From: Pseudoalteromonas luteoviolacea H33-S
GTDB taxonomy: Bacteria; Pseudomonadota; Gammaproteobacteria; Enterobacterales; Alteromonadaceae
Direction: 5' to 3'
Assembly (NCBI RefSeq): GCF_001625695.1
Contig: NZ_AUXY01000133.1
Coordinates: 124,001-188,000 of the forward strand
DNA: 64,000 nucleotides
Under the pieces are notes generated by a model. That model had not been told where the DNA came from, did no database searches, and was given only the letters and a program-made list of their open reading frames with translations. The translations under genes were made by a program, and so were the position numbers. Within the stretch, counting starts at the first letter, position 1. Each line of letters begins with the position of its first letter. This document shows, piece after piece, positions 24,724-34,744 of the stretch.

Positions 24724-25050
24724 ATGCAAGAATTATTAGTCGATATTGAAGACAACGACGAGTTATATCGCAGTTATATGCCATTTTTAAAAAATGGCGG
24801 CATGTTTGTAAAAACCAATAGCCGCTTTGATATGGGTACGCCAGTGTCTATGCGTTTGATGCTGCCTGATGCGCTGGAAGAAGAAGAAGTGACAGGTAAA
24901 GTCGTTTGGATCACGCCTCAGGGGGCGCAAAATTCAAACCCACCGGGTGTAGGTATTAGTTTTGACTCTGAGTTTGAATTGTTAAACGATAAAATAATAA
25001 AAATGCTGGGTACTTCACTCAATTTAGATAAACCAACTTATACGATGTAA
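24724..25050 (+). CDS. pilZ: type IV pilus assembly protein PilZ
   Basis: The 108-residue protein matches the founding PilZ type: YRSYMPFLKNGGMFVKT, then VTGKVVWITPQGAQ and GVGISFD. It lacks the RxxxR c-di-GMP-binding motif at the start, as does Pseudomonas PilZ, so it probably works through protein contacts in type IV pilus assembly rather than by binding c-di-GMP. The ATG at 24724 has AGGA at 9 bases; a TTG (24715) overlapping the holB stop is less likely. Its place after holB is conserved in many gammaproteobacteria. Confidence 0.92.
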   Translation: MQELLVDIEDNDELYRSYMPFLKNGGMFVKTNSRFDMGTPVSMRLMLPDALEEEEVTGKVVWITPQGAQNSNPPGVGISFDSEFELLNDKIIKMLGTSLNLDKPTYTM

Positions 25051-25060
25051 GAAAGTAGTA

Positions 25061-25861
25061 ATGATAGTAGATTCACATTGTCATCTTGACCGATTAGATT
25101 TCGACAAGTTAGATATTCAGTTACCAGAAGTTTTGCAGGCTGCACGCGATAAGCAAGTTGAACACTTTTTATGTGTTAGTGTCACGCTTGATCAATTCCC
25201 AAATATGTTGAAAGTCATCGAGCCGTTTAAAGATGTGTCTGCCTCATGTGGAGTACATCCTTTGAATCAAAGTGATGCGTTAAATAAGAGTGAGCTATTA
25301 GAGCTAGCTCAACATCCCCGTGTTGTTGCAATTGGTGAGACTGGTTTAGATTACTATTACGCTAAGGATACACATCAAGTTCAGCAGGAAAGCTTTGCAG
25401 GACATATAGATGTTGCGAATGAACTGAAAAAACCGCTGATCATTCATACAAGAGATGCGAGAAAAGACACCATCGACATAATGAAGGCCCATAACGCCCA
25501 AGATTGTGGCGGTGTTTTGCATTGCTTTACCGAAGATTGGGATATGGCTAAAAAAGCCATTGATATGGGCTTTTACATTTCAATTTCAGGGATAGTCACA
25601 TTTAAAAATGCAGTTGATTTGCAAGAAGTAGTGAAAAAACTACCTTTGGATAGACTTTTAATTGAGACCGACTCTCCTTATTTAGCGCCGGTCCCTCACC
25701 GTGGGAAAACTAACCAACCAGCTTATGTTCAGGATGTGGCTTATTTTGTTGCGGATCTTAAAGGGTTGCAATACAAAGAGCTTGCACATGCGACGACCGA
25801 AAATTTTTACCAACTTTTTAGTTTAGCAAATCGCAGTAACCAAAGTAGTGAATCAATCTAA
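25061..25861 (+). CDS. TatD/YcfH family metal-dependent hydrolase (deoxyribonuclease-like)
   Basis: This amidohydrolase-fold enzyme shows all metal-site motifs: DSHCHLDRLDF, IGETGLDYYY, IHTRDARKD, VLHCFTEDW and ETDSPYLAP. TatD-family proteins are cytoplasmic 3'-5' DNases or related hydrolases. The gene after holB-pilZ is usually the YcfH type. The length of 266 residues is normal. It begins 10 bases after pilZ, and its last 14 bases overlap the start of the PhoD-like gene, so the latter is probably translationally coupled. Confidence 0.93.
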   Translation: MIVDSHCHLDRLDFDKLDIQLPEVLQAARDKQVEHFLCVSVTLDQFPNMLKVIEPFKDVSASCGVHPLNQSDALNKSELLELAQHPRVVAIGETGLDYYYAKDTHQVQQESFAGHIDVANELKKPLIIHTRDARKDTIDIMKAHNAQDCGGVLHCFTEDWDMAKKAIDMGFYISISGIVTFKNAVDLQEVVKKLPLDRLLIETDSPYLAPVPHRGKTNQPAYVQDVAYFVADLKGLQYKELAHATTENFYQLFSLANRSNQSSESI

Positions 25862-27686
25862 TCTCCCCCTATTTTTATGCGGGCCTATGGTCCGCAGAGC
25901 TGAACCTCACCAAATTTGCTTGCAGTTTGTTACGACGAGAACAACAAACTTAAAGGTCGAGCTGAAGGGGCATCAAACGGTGTCAGATCAAACTGACATA
26001 CGCCTAGGTGATGCGCTATTTTTGACTTTTGTCCATGTTAGTCCGCTACAAGGGGAGTTTAAGACAGATGAAGAGATCCCTTATCAGCTTTTAAATGCAG
26101 GCGAAACAGCGGATCTAATCAATTTGAGCTATCAGGATTCACCTCAGATAGTTGTACCCAAGTTATTGAAAAATGTACTGCATGGTTCGTGCAGAAATCC
26201 GCATCACCCAAGCAAAGATAGCCTTGTTGAAGCCGATTCTTATATGGCTCAAAGTTATAAAAATAGTGATGAACGAGCCAGCTTGCTGATCTTATCAGGT
26301 GATCAAGTTTATGCAGATGATGTTGCAGGCCCAATGCTTGTCGCAGTTCAGCAGTTAATTGATTTACTTGGGATTTATAAAGAGCAAGCATTAGATTTGA
26401 TGCTGCCAAGTACAGTGGATGACCAGCTTTACAACCGGGACTCTTTTCTCCCCAAGGAGCCTTGGAAAAGTCGAAGTAAACTTACTTTGGGTTATTGGTT
26501 ACGAAAAGATGAACCTCATTTTTCCAGTGTTAAAGCCGCTAATCATCTTGTCTCGATAGAAGAGTTTGTGGCTTTTTATGTCTTAAATTTCAGTGCTAAG
26601 GCTTGGCAGTTAGTCACCCCTTTTGAATTTGACACTCAAGGCTTGAGTGCAAATCAGCAAACATTATTTGAGGCTGAATCAAGGGCATTGAAAGAATTCA
26701 TTGCAACTTTACCTAACGTGGAAAGGTTGATGGCCAACGTCTCCACATTAATGATGTTCGATGACCATGATGTGACAGATGATTGGAATTTAACGCCTAG
26801 GTGGGAGCAAAATATTGCCAATTCTCAAGCTAGTAAGCGTATTGTCAATAATGGGCTGATCGCATATTGGTTGTTTCAAGGTCTTGGTAATGATGCGCAC
26901 CAAGTGTCTGGTCGATTGTTAGGCGGATTTTCCAATTCTTTAAAAGACAATGTTTGGTATTTGCAAAGTTTTGATAAAGAGATAAATCGATTTGGTCAAT
27001 GGCATTATTGTTTAGATACGACACCAAAAGTCGTTGTGATCGATACCAGAACTCACCGGTGGCGAAGCGAGCAAGACTTTGATGAACCCAGTGGCTTGAT
27101 GGATTGGGAAAGCCTGATGGAGCTACAGGAAGTACTGATTAATCATGAAAGTGTACTGTTGGTGAGCCCTGCGCCAGTCTTTGGTGTAAAAGTTATTGAA
27201 ACCATTCAGGCAATTTTTAATACTTGCGGCGAGCCATTAGTGGTGGATGTTGAGAACTGGATGGCACATGAGGGAGCAGCTAGAAAGCTTATTGATATCT
27301 TCAAGCGAGAAGATACTCCTAAGGAAACAATTATTCTATCTGGTGATGTACATTATTCATTTTGTTTTTCGGTTCAGGCGAGGTTTGGTCGTCATGACAA
27401 TCGGATCTGGCAGCTAACTGCTTCGGGGATTAAAAATGAGTTCCCCAAAGGTCTATTGGCGATTTTGGAAAAACTAGATATTGCGTTATTCGCTACTTGG
27501 AGCCCATTTAACTTATTTACAAAGCGTTGGCAGCTCGCTGTTTCCAAGCATAAGTCTGATTATGAAAACGGACGGTATCTGGTTTCGGGCTCTGCGATTA
27601 GCTTGGTGAGTATGGATAAGGGCAAACTGGTTAAATACACTCTACTTCACGGGACAGGCGAAGTAACCCAATTTGATTTAAACTAA
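25848..27686 (+). CDS. PhoD-like metallophosphatase family protein
   Basis: The metal-binding blocks of PhoD-like enzymes are present: ILSGDQVYADDVAG, MMFDDHDVTDDWN and LSGDVHYSF. The N-terminus LPLFLCGPMVRRAEPHQ resembles the beta domain that opens this family, which supports the GTG start at 25848 overlapping tatD by 14 bases; the next Met is at residue 14. No signal peptide or twin-arginine motif is visible, so it is probably cytoplasmic, unlike secreted alkaline phosphatase PhoD. The substrate is unknown (phosphomono- or diesters). It ends the tmk operon. Confidence 0.87.
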   Translation: MNQSNLPLFLCGPMVRRAEPHQICLQFVTTRTTNLKVELKGHQTVSDQTDIRLGDALFLTFVHVSPLQGEFKTDEEIPYQLLNAGETADLINLSYQDSPQIVVPKLLKNVLHGSCRNPHHPSKDSLVEADSYMAQSYKNSDERASLLILSGDQVYADDVAGPMLVAVQQLIDLLGIYKEQALDLMLPSTVDDQLYNRDSFLPKEPWKSRSKLTLGYWLRKDEPHFSSVKAANHLVSIEEFVAFYVLNFSAKAWQLVTPFEFDTQGLSANQQTLFEAESRALKEFIATLPNVERLMANVSTLMMFDDHDVTDDWNLTPRWEQNIANSQASKRIVNNGLIAYWLFQGLGNDAHQVSGRLLGGFSNSLKDNVWYLQSFDKEINRFGQWHYCLDTTPKVVVIDTRTHRWRSEQDFDEPSGLMDWESLMELQEVLINHESVLLVSPAPVFGVKVIETIQAIFNTCGEPLVVDVENWMAHEGAARKLIDIFKREDTPKETIILSGDVHYSFCFSVQARFGRHDNRIWQLTASGIKNEFPKGLLAILEKLDIALFATWSPFNLFTKRWQLAVSKHKSDYENGRYLVSGSAISLVSMDKGKLVKYTLLHGTGEVTQFDLN

Positions 27687-27750
27687 ACCTCACGGATTAA
27701 AGCGCTACACGTAGCTTTTGCTATAGTTACGTTTAAGTATAGAGACTTAA

Positions 27751-30700
27751 GTGGCATTTATGCTTTTAATACAGCGCTTGCATGTGATGTGTATAGGATT
27801 AACACTGGTTATTAAGCCTTTTGTACAAGGTGCCCTTTGTGTTGTTTTGCTGTGTGCTGTTTTTGTTACGGCGGCAAACCCTGTCTTTACGGATACCTCT
27901 CAAGTTATGAGGCGATTTGATTATGAGTCAGGCCTCAGTCAAGTTACTATCATGGCACTTACCGAAGATCAGCTGGGCTACATATGGATTGGTACTCAGG
28001 CTGGGCTTAATCGATTTGATGGCCATGAATTTAAACAGTTTAGCAGTACGCAACAAAACCCCAACGAGCTAGCTGGTTCGTTTGTGACAGGGCTGTGCCA
28101 CAGTGGTGAAACAGTTTGGATAGGCACAAGCACTGGGCTCAGCGCATATCACACAGTGACAGGGCGCTTTCAAAGTTTTTTAGAAGAAAATTACCAAGCC
28201 ATTACTTCAGACAGAGTAAAAACACTCAATTGCAGCGGTAATTATATTTCGGTCACCACTGAAAACCATGCTTTTTATCTTATCGACAAAGTGACACTTG
28301 AGCCGGTTGCGCTAGATTTAGCTGGCCGTTTTCCTAGCCATGCGATCGCCTACAATCATCAAGTCTTTTATATCACTGAAAGCGGATTTAGTACGCTGAA
28401 CCTGCAGTCTAAGAAAAGTGACTTGTTGCTCGCAGGAGAATTTAAGTATCTGGCACTACGCGGAGAGCGCGTTTTTCTGATCACCAAAGAAAATCAATTG
28501 CTGAGTTATGACACATTATACGAGCGTGTGCTTTGGGAGATATCAGTTGGTGCCGGAGCTGGGCTTGAATTGAACAACTTGCACATATCAACAGGGAAAT
28601 TATTCGTCGGTAGTAATTATGGTGTTTATTTATACGACTTAAATGGCAATTTTAAAAAGCACTGGTTTAAACATGAAGGTCAGGGACTTGGCTTACAGGA
28701 CAACAGCATCATGTCTGTATTAGTCGACAGTAATCAAGATCTATGGTTTGGTACTGAGACAGGTGGGTTACATTTCATTAGCCAATTAAGTGAGAACTTC
28801 GGTCATATCAGTGCTTTTAACTATCCACATAGCCCACTGCCTGAGCCTGATATTAGAAATTTTGCATTAGATAGGTTTGATAGACTTTGGCTGGCAACCT
28901 CTTCAGGCTTATATTTTTTCGATGGAACAGGGTTTAAAGGAGCACACCGCGTTTTTCCGAACCTCTCGGTTGTTGAGAGTGCATTTATAACTAAGTTGTA
29001 TATTCGCGACCAATATATGTGGATTGCAACACGTGGGTTAGGTATTTATCGGTTTAACTTAGATGACGGAACATTATTGAATATTATTCCCGATGTCGGT
29101 AAAGGCCCAGAGCTGAGCTTTAATGACATCATTGAGTTTCAAGGTCGAATTTTGGTGAGCTCACGCTCAATGGGTTTGTTATTTTTCAACGAATCATCAA
29201 ACAAGCTAGAGCCATTTTTAAACATGGAGAATGCGCCCAGTCACGTTTCATCACTACTGCCTCAAGGTAATGCGCTTATATTTGGCAGTATCGGCGATGG
29301 GCTTTTCAAATATGAGGAGGGCAGCTTAATACAACTTACAATTGCAGATGCTTTGGCTTCTGATATCGTATTTATGTTGCAAGCTGATAGCTTTGGTCGG
29401 GTCTGGGCTGGAAGTGAAACGGGCATTTCTGTTATTGATAATACGTTTTCTGTGGTTAGAACCATCAAAAGGCAGGACGGGATAGCAAATAGTGCAATTT
29501 GGGCCCTTTTGTATGACGAACAAGATCATATTTGGCTAGGCACGAGTGGTGGTTTGTCACGGATAAATATTCATGACTTTAAAATTGATAATTTCTTACC
29601 TGTAGATGGCGTGCAAGGTAATGAGTTTAATTATAATGCGAGCTGGCTAGCGCCAGATGGGCGAGTATTCATTGGTGGGTCAAATGGGTTTAATCAATTT
29701 CATCCTGAGCAAATAACCATATCTCCATTAATTAGGCCATTATTAACCTCCAATATTGAGTTATTGGGTAAAACATTACACCCGTCGATAAATAAAGAAT
29801 TAAAATTGGCACCCGAGCTCACTACTTTCCTCGAACTTGAATATGACCAAGATATTGTGTCTTTGCATTACTCAAGTTTGGACTATGGTTCTGAAGGCCT
29901 TAGATTTTACTATCGTATCATTGGGCTCAGTGAGCAGTGGCTTAAGCTTGCTGATGGGGTTAGGCAAATTAATTTGCTCAAGTTGAACCCAGGCAATTAT
30001 CAAGTTCAGGCTTATACAATTAATCGTTTTAATCAAACATCTCCTGTCCATCATTTTGATATAAAAATTAATGCGTCATGGTGGTGGAGTAACTTGACTA
30101 AAACACTTTATTTCATTCTTTTATCACTTCTTCTTGTCATGTGGTTTAGGCAGCGACAAAAGCGATTCTTACAAGTTGTTAATGACAATAAAATAATGAA
30201 TGAATTGCAGGAGCGTTTAGAGCTTTCTTTGTGGGCCAGTCAGGACGAAATGTGGGATTGGCATATTGATACAGATAAAATTTATCGCCACAGTGTGAGA
30301 CCTCGAATTGAATATGGACACTGCAAGGCTGAGATGTCCGTCCATGACGCTGTGCAGTTTATACATCCAAAAGATTACATTGCTTGGGAAGAAAAACTCG
30401 AAGCTTGTCTAGAAGGTGAGCAAGATACGTATGAGATCGCAATTAGAGTAAAAACGATTGATGAGCAATGGACATGGGTATTGGAGCGAGGCAAGGTAGT
30501 CAGCAGAGACAGTCATGGCAAGGTTAAGCGACTAGCTGGTGCATTAAAAGACATAGCTGAGCTCAAAGCACATCAAAATGCACTTCAGGCATTAAATGAA
30601 GGCTTAGAAATTAAAGTTGCGGTGCGTACTGATGAACTGTATCAAAAGAATCAGAAGCTAGAGCAGGCGATGATCGAGCTCAAAAGAACACAACAAGAGC

Positions 30701-31470
30701 TTATTGAGAGTGAAAAAATGGCTTCACTTGGTAATGTTGTTGCTGGTATTGCCCATGAGATAAACACTCCTTTAGGCATTGCAATTACGGCAATTTCGTA
30801 TAACCAAGAAAGCTTGCAGCAAGTTGCGACTAAATTAAAAAATCAGACACTTAAACAGTCCGACTTAGAACAGTCTATTGAGGAGCAACAAGAGGGCTAT
30901 TTATTGATGAGTCGTAACCTTGACCGTGCCAAAGAGTTAATTAGTAACTTTAAGCAAGTCGCGGTTGATCACTCCAGTGAGGTTCAGCGAGAGATAAATG
31001 TAAAATGTTATGTTGAGGATGTCTTTAAGTCTTTAAGCCCTTTAGCAAATGGCAAGCAAATAACCTTGGATATCGAAGGGGATGAGGATGTGAATGTTGA
31101 TACTTATCCCGGCGCTTTATATCAAATCCTAACCAATTTATATAACAACTCGATATTGCATGGCTTTGAAGGAAAAGAGTCTGGTGGAGTGAGTGTAATA
31201 ATACAACAAATAGATGGCTATTGGTCGCTGGTTTATAAAGATGATGGTGTAGGGATGAAGGCGGATAATTTACAAACAATGTTCGACCCATTTGTTACCA
31301 CTAAACGCAGTCAAGGGGGGTGTGGTTTAGGTATGCATATTGTTTATAACTTAGTCACACAATTACTTAAAGGCGAGATATCAGCCTGGTCAAAACCTAA
31401 TAAAGGTCTAGAGGTGAAGTTGAAAGTGCCAGCAGTACGTATGAATGAAAAAAAAACAGGCTCTAATTAA
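27751..31470 (+). CDS. propeller-type sensor histidine kinase (Reg_prop, Y_Y_Y, PAS, kinase)
   Basis: A signal/anchor sequence is followed by about 650 residues of two-component propeller repeats (such as GYIWIGTQAGLNRFDG, DLWFGTETGG, HIWLGTSGGLSRI), which should fold into two beta-propellers in the periplasm. A Y_Y_Y domain (LRFYYRIIGLSEQW), one membrane helix (about residue 785), a PAS domain, a coiled coil and a kinase core follow. The phospho-acceptor His is in GIAHEINTPLG, and the ATPase boxes are LTNLYNNSILHG, DDGVGM and GCGLGMHIVY. Unlike many propeller sensors it has no receiver or AraC domain, and no response regulator lies nearby. GTG at 27751 has AGAG upstream; an ATG at 27760 is possible. 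Confidence 0.9.
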   Translation: MAFMLLIQRLHVMCIGLTLVIKPFVQGALCVVLLCAVFVTAANPVFTDTSQVMRRFDYESGLSQVTIMALTEDQLGYIWIGTQAGLNRFDGHEFKQFSSTQQNPNELAGSFVTGLCHSGETVWIGTSTGLSAYHTVTGRFQSFLEENYQAITSDRVKTLNCSGNYISVTTENHAFYLIDKVTLEPVALDLAGRFPSHAIAYNHQVFYITESGFSTLNLQSKKSDLLLAGEFKYLALRGERVFLITKENQLLSYDTLYERVLWEISVGAGAGLELNNLHISTGKLFVGSNYGVYLYDLNGNFKKHWFKHEGQGLGLQDNSIMSVLVDSNQDLWFGTETGGLHFISQLSENFGHISAFNYPHSPLPEPDIRNFALDRFDRLWLATSSGLYFFDGTGFKGAHRVFPNLSVVESAFITKLYIRDQYMWIATRGLGIYRFNLDDGTLLNIIPDVGKGPELSFNDIIEFQGRILVSSRSMGLLFFNESSNKLEPFLNMENAPSHVSSLLPQGNALIFGSIGDGLFKYEEGSLIQLTIADALASDIVFMLQADSFGRVWAGSETGISVIDNTFSVVRTIKRQDGIANSAIWALLYDEQDHIWLGTSGGLSRINIHDFKIDNFLPVDGVQGNEFNYNASWLAPDGRVFIGGSNGFNQFHPEQITISPLIRPLLTSNIELLGKTLHPSINKELKLAPELTTFLELEYDQDIVSLHYSSLDYGSEGLRFYYRIIGLSEQWLKLADGVRQINLLKLNPGNYQVQAYTINRFNQTSPVHHFDIKINASWWWSNLTKTLYFILLSLLLVMWFRQRQKRFLQVVNDNKIMNELQERLELSLWASQDEMWDWHIDTDKIYRHSVRPRIEYGHCKAEMSVHDAVQFIHPKDYIAWEEKLEACLEGEQDTYEIAIRVKTIDEQWTWVLERGKVVSRDSHGKVKRLAGALKDIAELKAHQNALQALNEGLEIKVAVRTDELYQKNQKLEQAMIELKRTQQELIESEKMASLGNVVAGIAHEINTPLGIAITAISYNQESLQQVATKLKNQTLKQSDLEQSIEEQQEGYLLMSRNLDRAKELISNFKQVAVDHSSEVQREINVKCYVEDVFKSLSPLANGKQITLDIEGDEDVNVDTYPGALYQILTNLYNNSILHGFEGKESGGVSVIIQQIDGYWSLVYKDDGVGMKADNLQTMFDPFVTTKRSQGGCGLGMHIVYNLVTQLLKGEISAWSKPNKGLEVKLKVPAVRMNEKKTGSN

Positions 31471-31529
31471 AGCTAGCCCATCCTAATTCATATTTTATAC
31501 AGGGCTAGCGTTAATATATTTAAAAGGGG

Positions 31530-32276
31530 TTAATTTATATAGGTAGATATATCCCGAGTGATGTTATTTTGATTTAGTTTCCAAGTCTCGACCATGCGAG
31601 TTGTACCACCTGTATTTCTACAGACTATTTGTGCTGAAATTGTTGCTGTTCTGGCATCATAATAGGTAGGCTCATCAAAAGAGATAATATCATTTATAAA
31701 ACCATCACTGTGCCATGGCTCTAGTTTTAATGGTGCGTCACTTTCAATACTTGAAGCAGTACAAAAACCAGTCTCTTCGCTGTTATCAATGTTTAAAGTA
31801 GCTTGATAGCGTACATCTTGATAAAAACCTGGATAAAGATGATCGCCATCTTGCCAGTGAGATGCTGTCATTTTGCTTTTTAATTTGATTTTAGGTGCTG
31901 GGGCAATGTTATGCCTTAATCGTACTGATGAATTTGAGTTATCGATGCACTGTACCTCAATATACTTTTCTTTATGTTCGTGGCCACGCTCAAGTTGAGC
32001 CGTTAAAATGCTTCCATTTATTTGCACATCAGCGAGATGAGTATGTGTGTATTTTTCGAAAATTGCGGCGTGTTGGCAAGGGAGTTCGTTACCTGGGTAT
32101 GGAGCATAAACACGGATGTCGTATGCAGAGCTTGACTGGGTCACCATCACATTTAGTGCAGTTTGGTTATAATAGGTGACTCTACCAGGCGTGCCATCAG
32201 TATCGTGTATGATTGATGATGCTAAAGCAGATGTATTTATTATGATCGCCAAAGGTAATACTCGATTAATTCTCAT
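31530..32276 (-). CDS. secreted protein of unknown function
   Basis: I do not recognise this 248-residue protein. It has a signal peptide (MRINRVLPLAIIINTSALAS, probable cleavage after ALA) and a mature part rich in beta-strand pattern, Thr, Ser and Tyr. Four Cys residues (in LPCQHAA, VQCIDN, GFCTASS and IVCRNTG) may form two disulfides. The ATG at 32276 begins a clean frame. It lies convergent to the propeller kinase and 250 bases from metG. A periplasmic or extracellular location is likely; nothing in the context gives a function. Confidence 0.75.
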   Translation of the reverse strand: MRINRVLPLAIIINTSALASSIIHDTDGTPGRVTYYNQTALNVMVTQSSSAYDIRVYAPYPGNELPCQHAAIFEKYTHTHLADVQINGSILTAQLERGHEHKEKYIEVQCIDNSNSSVRLRHNIAPAPKIKLKSKMTASHWQDGDHLYPGFYQDVRYQATLNIDNSEETGFCTASSIESDAPLKLEPWHSDGFINDIISFDEPTYYDARTATISAQIVCRNTGGTTRMVETWKLNQNNITRDISTYIN

Positions 32277-32482
32277 TTTACATTCCTTTTTACATGTTGT
32301 GAGAATTTACTTTAGCGTGCACATAGTATTATTTAAAGGGTTAGGTAGTATTTGTTGATGAGTTATTATATTTTCAAAAGTATTTAAACAATTAAAATAA
32401 CTAAGTATAAAGGGTATAAATTAGAGTGGGTTTATTCTGAACTTTGTCGCAAGAGGCGTTAGATGTAAAGAGATGAGAGCCC

Positions 32483-32513
32483 AAAAAGAAGGCATGAATT
32501 ATAGCTTCATGCC
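32483..32513 (-). terminator. metG terminator
   Basis: Read on the minus strand, GGCATGAA and TTCATGCC form an 8-base stem with a 7-base loop, followed by TTCTTTTT, 14 bases after the metG stop. Confidence 0.85.
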
Positions 32514-32527
32514 CTCAATGAATTGTA

Positions 32528-34552
32528 TTACATTACACGCATACCTGGCTCAGAGCCGTCGTCAGGGTTTAAGATATAAATTTCTTTACCACCTGGACCT
32601 GCGGCTAAAACCATGCCTTCAGACATACCGAAGCGCATCTTACGCGGCTTAAGGTTTGCTACCATCACGGTTAACTTGCCTTCAATGTCTTCTGGTGCAT
32701 AGGCTGACTTGATACCTGCAAATACTTGACGCGTTTCACCACCTAAATCTAACGTCAATTTAAGCAGTTTTTCAGCTCCTTCAACATGCTCAGCTTTAGC
32801 GATTTTAGCGACACGTAAGTCAACCTTAGCAAAGTCATTGAATTCAATTTCGTCTGCGATTGGCTCTTTAGCTAGCGGGCTATTTGGATCTAAAGCTGGT
32901 TTAGCAGCTTCTAAGCTTTCTTTCGATGCGTCTACCATCGCATTTACCTTATCTAAATCAACACGCTGCATTAATGCTTTGAACTTATTAATTTCATGAC
33001 CAACTAATGGCTTTGATACTGTTTCCCAAGTAAGTTCTGTTGCTAGGAATTGCTCGACGTTTGCACTCATGCCAGGTAATACTGGTTTTAAGTAAGTTAG
33101 GATGATCTTGAACATATTCAAGCCAAGTGAACATACCTGATGCGCGCGTTCTTGAGTCGCTTCGTCTTTGATCAATACCCAAGGAGCTTCAGCGTCAATG
33201 AACTGGTTTGCTTTGTCAGCAAGTGTCATGATTTCGCGAATAGCACGGCTATATTCGCGATTCTCAAAGTGGGTAGCAATGGTATCAGAAACAGCACTGA
33301 ACTCTGCTAAAAGCGCTTCGTCCATGATGCTGTCACTTAATTTACCAGCAAACTTCTTAGTAATAAATCCAGCACAGCGACTTGCAATGTTCACAACTTT
33401 ACCGACAAGGTCGGAGTTTACACGCTGTGCGAAATCTTCTAAGTTCAAGTCTAAGTCAGTGATACCGCTGTTTAGCTTCGCAGCGTAGTAATAACGCAAG
33501 TACTCAGGGTCTAAATGCTCAAGATAAGTACGTGCTTTGATAAACGTACCTTTAGATTTAGACATCTTGGCACCGTTTACAGTAACGAACCCATGGGCAA
33601 ATACATTAGTTGGCTTTCTAAATTCTGCGCCTTCTAACATTGCAGGCCAAAATAGGCTGTGGAAGTAAATGATGTCTTTTCCGATAAAGTGATATAGCTC
33701 AGCGTCTGAGTCTTTGCCCCAGAATGCGTCAAAGTCGATGCCACTTGTGTCACATAAATTTTTAAAGCTTGCCATGTAACCAATCGGTGCATCTAGCCAC
33801 ACGTAGAAGTATTTGCCTGGTGCGCCTGGAATTTCGAAACCAAAATAAGGCGCATCACGGCTGATATCCCATTGCTGAAGACCTTCAGCAAACCACTCTT
33901 CCAGCTTGTTTGCCATTTCGGCTTGTAAACTACCTGAGTGTAGCCACTCTTTTAACATGCCTTCAAAAGCTGGCAGATCAAAGAAGTAGTGCTCTGAGTC
34001 TTTTAAAACGGGCGTTGCGCCAGACATTGCTGAGCGAGGGTCTTTTAATTCTGTTGGACTGTATGTTGCGCCACAGGCATCACAGCTATCACCGTTTTGA
34101 TCTACTGCATCACATGTAGGGCAGGTACCAGTTACGAATCTATCTGGTAAAAAGATATTTTTCTCTGGGTCAAACAACTGCGAAATAGTACGCTTTTTGA
34201 TGTGGCCCTTATCATTTAGTCGAGTATAGATAAGTTCACTAAGAGCTTTGTTCTCATCGCTATGTGTGCTGTGGTAATTGTCAAAAACGATATTGAAATC
34301 AGCAAAGTCACGCTGTCTTTCAATACTGACATTCTTAACCATTTCTTCAGGTGTGATACCTTGCTTTTGCGCGTTCAGCATGATCGGCGTACCGTGTGCA
34401 TCGTCAGCACAAACATAGTATGTCTCATGGCCACGCATTTTTTGGAAGCGTGACCAAATATCAGTCTGAATGTATTCAAGTAAGTGCCCTAAATGAGTTG
34501 GGCCATTTGCATATGGTAATGCACTTGTGATGAGAATTTTTCTCTTTGTCAT
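32528..34552 (-). CDS. metG: methionyl-tRNA synthetase
   Basis: MetG charges tRNA-Met. The class I HIGH signature is PTHLGHLLEY, the KMSKS loop is GAKMSKSKGTF, and a four-Cys zinc knuckle is seen in CPTCDAVDQNGDSCDACG. The C-terminal 110 residues form the OB-fold tRNA-binding/dimer domain (KVDLRVAKIAKAEHVEGAEK). The length of 674 residues is like E. coli MetG (677). The ATG at 34552 (MTKRKILITSALPYANG) is chosen over a start nine codons upstream. It is divergent from mrp, an arrangement shared with E. coli. Confidence 0.97.
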   Translation of the reverse strand: MTKRKILITSALPYANGPTHLGHLLEYIQTDIWSRFQKMRGHETYYVCADDAHGTPIMLNAQKQGITPEEMVKNVSIERQRDFADFNIVFDNYHSTHSDENKALSELIYTRLNDKGHIKKRTISQLFDPEKNIFLPDRFVTGTCPTCDAVDQNGDSCDACGATYSPTELKDPRSAMSGATPVLKDSEHYFFDLPAFEGMLKEWLHSGSLQAEMANKLEEWFAEGLQQWDISRDAPYFGFEIPGAPGKYFYVWLDAPIGYMASFKNLCDTSGIDFDAFWGKDSDAELYHFIGKDIIYFHSLFWPAMLEGAEFRKPTNVFAHGFVTVNGAKMSKSKGTFIKARTYLEHLDPEYLRYYYAAKLNSGITDLDLNLEDFAQRVNSDLVGKVVNIASRCAGFITKKFAGKLSDSIMDEALLAEFSAVSDTIATHFENREYSRAIREIMTLADKANQFIDAEAPWVLIKDEATQERAHQVCSLGLNMFKIILTYLKPVLPGMSANVEQFLATELTWETVSKPLVGHEINKFKALMQRVDLDKVNAMVDASKESLEAAKPALDPNSPLAKEPIADEIEFNDFAKVDLRVAKIAKAEHVEGAEKLLKLTLDLGGETRQVFAGIKSAYAPEDIEGKLTVMVANLKPRKMRFGMSEGMVLAAGPGGKEIYILNPDDGSEPGMRVM

Positions 34553-34744
34553 AGTTTTCCCAAGGTTAATTAGCCGCATCGGCTAACGCCAGTGTCACTT
34601 TGTATTCAATTTGACGGTTAAATTAAATACAAATATTTTGACCAACTGGATTATGCCCAAATAACGCGATTTTGACTGGTCTTAATTTATCGAATGTTAC
34701 ATAATTCCTGCGTTCTTTTCATCACCTGATGGCGTTTTATTTGT

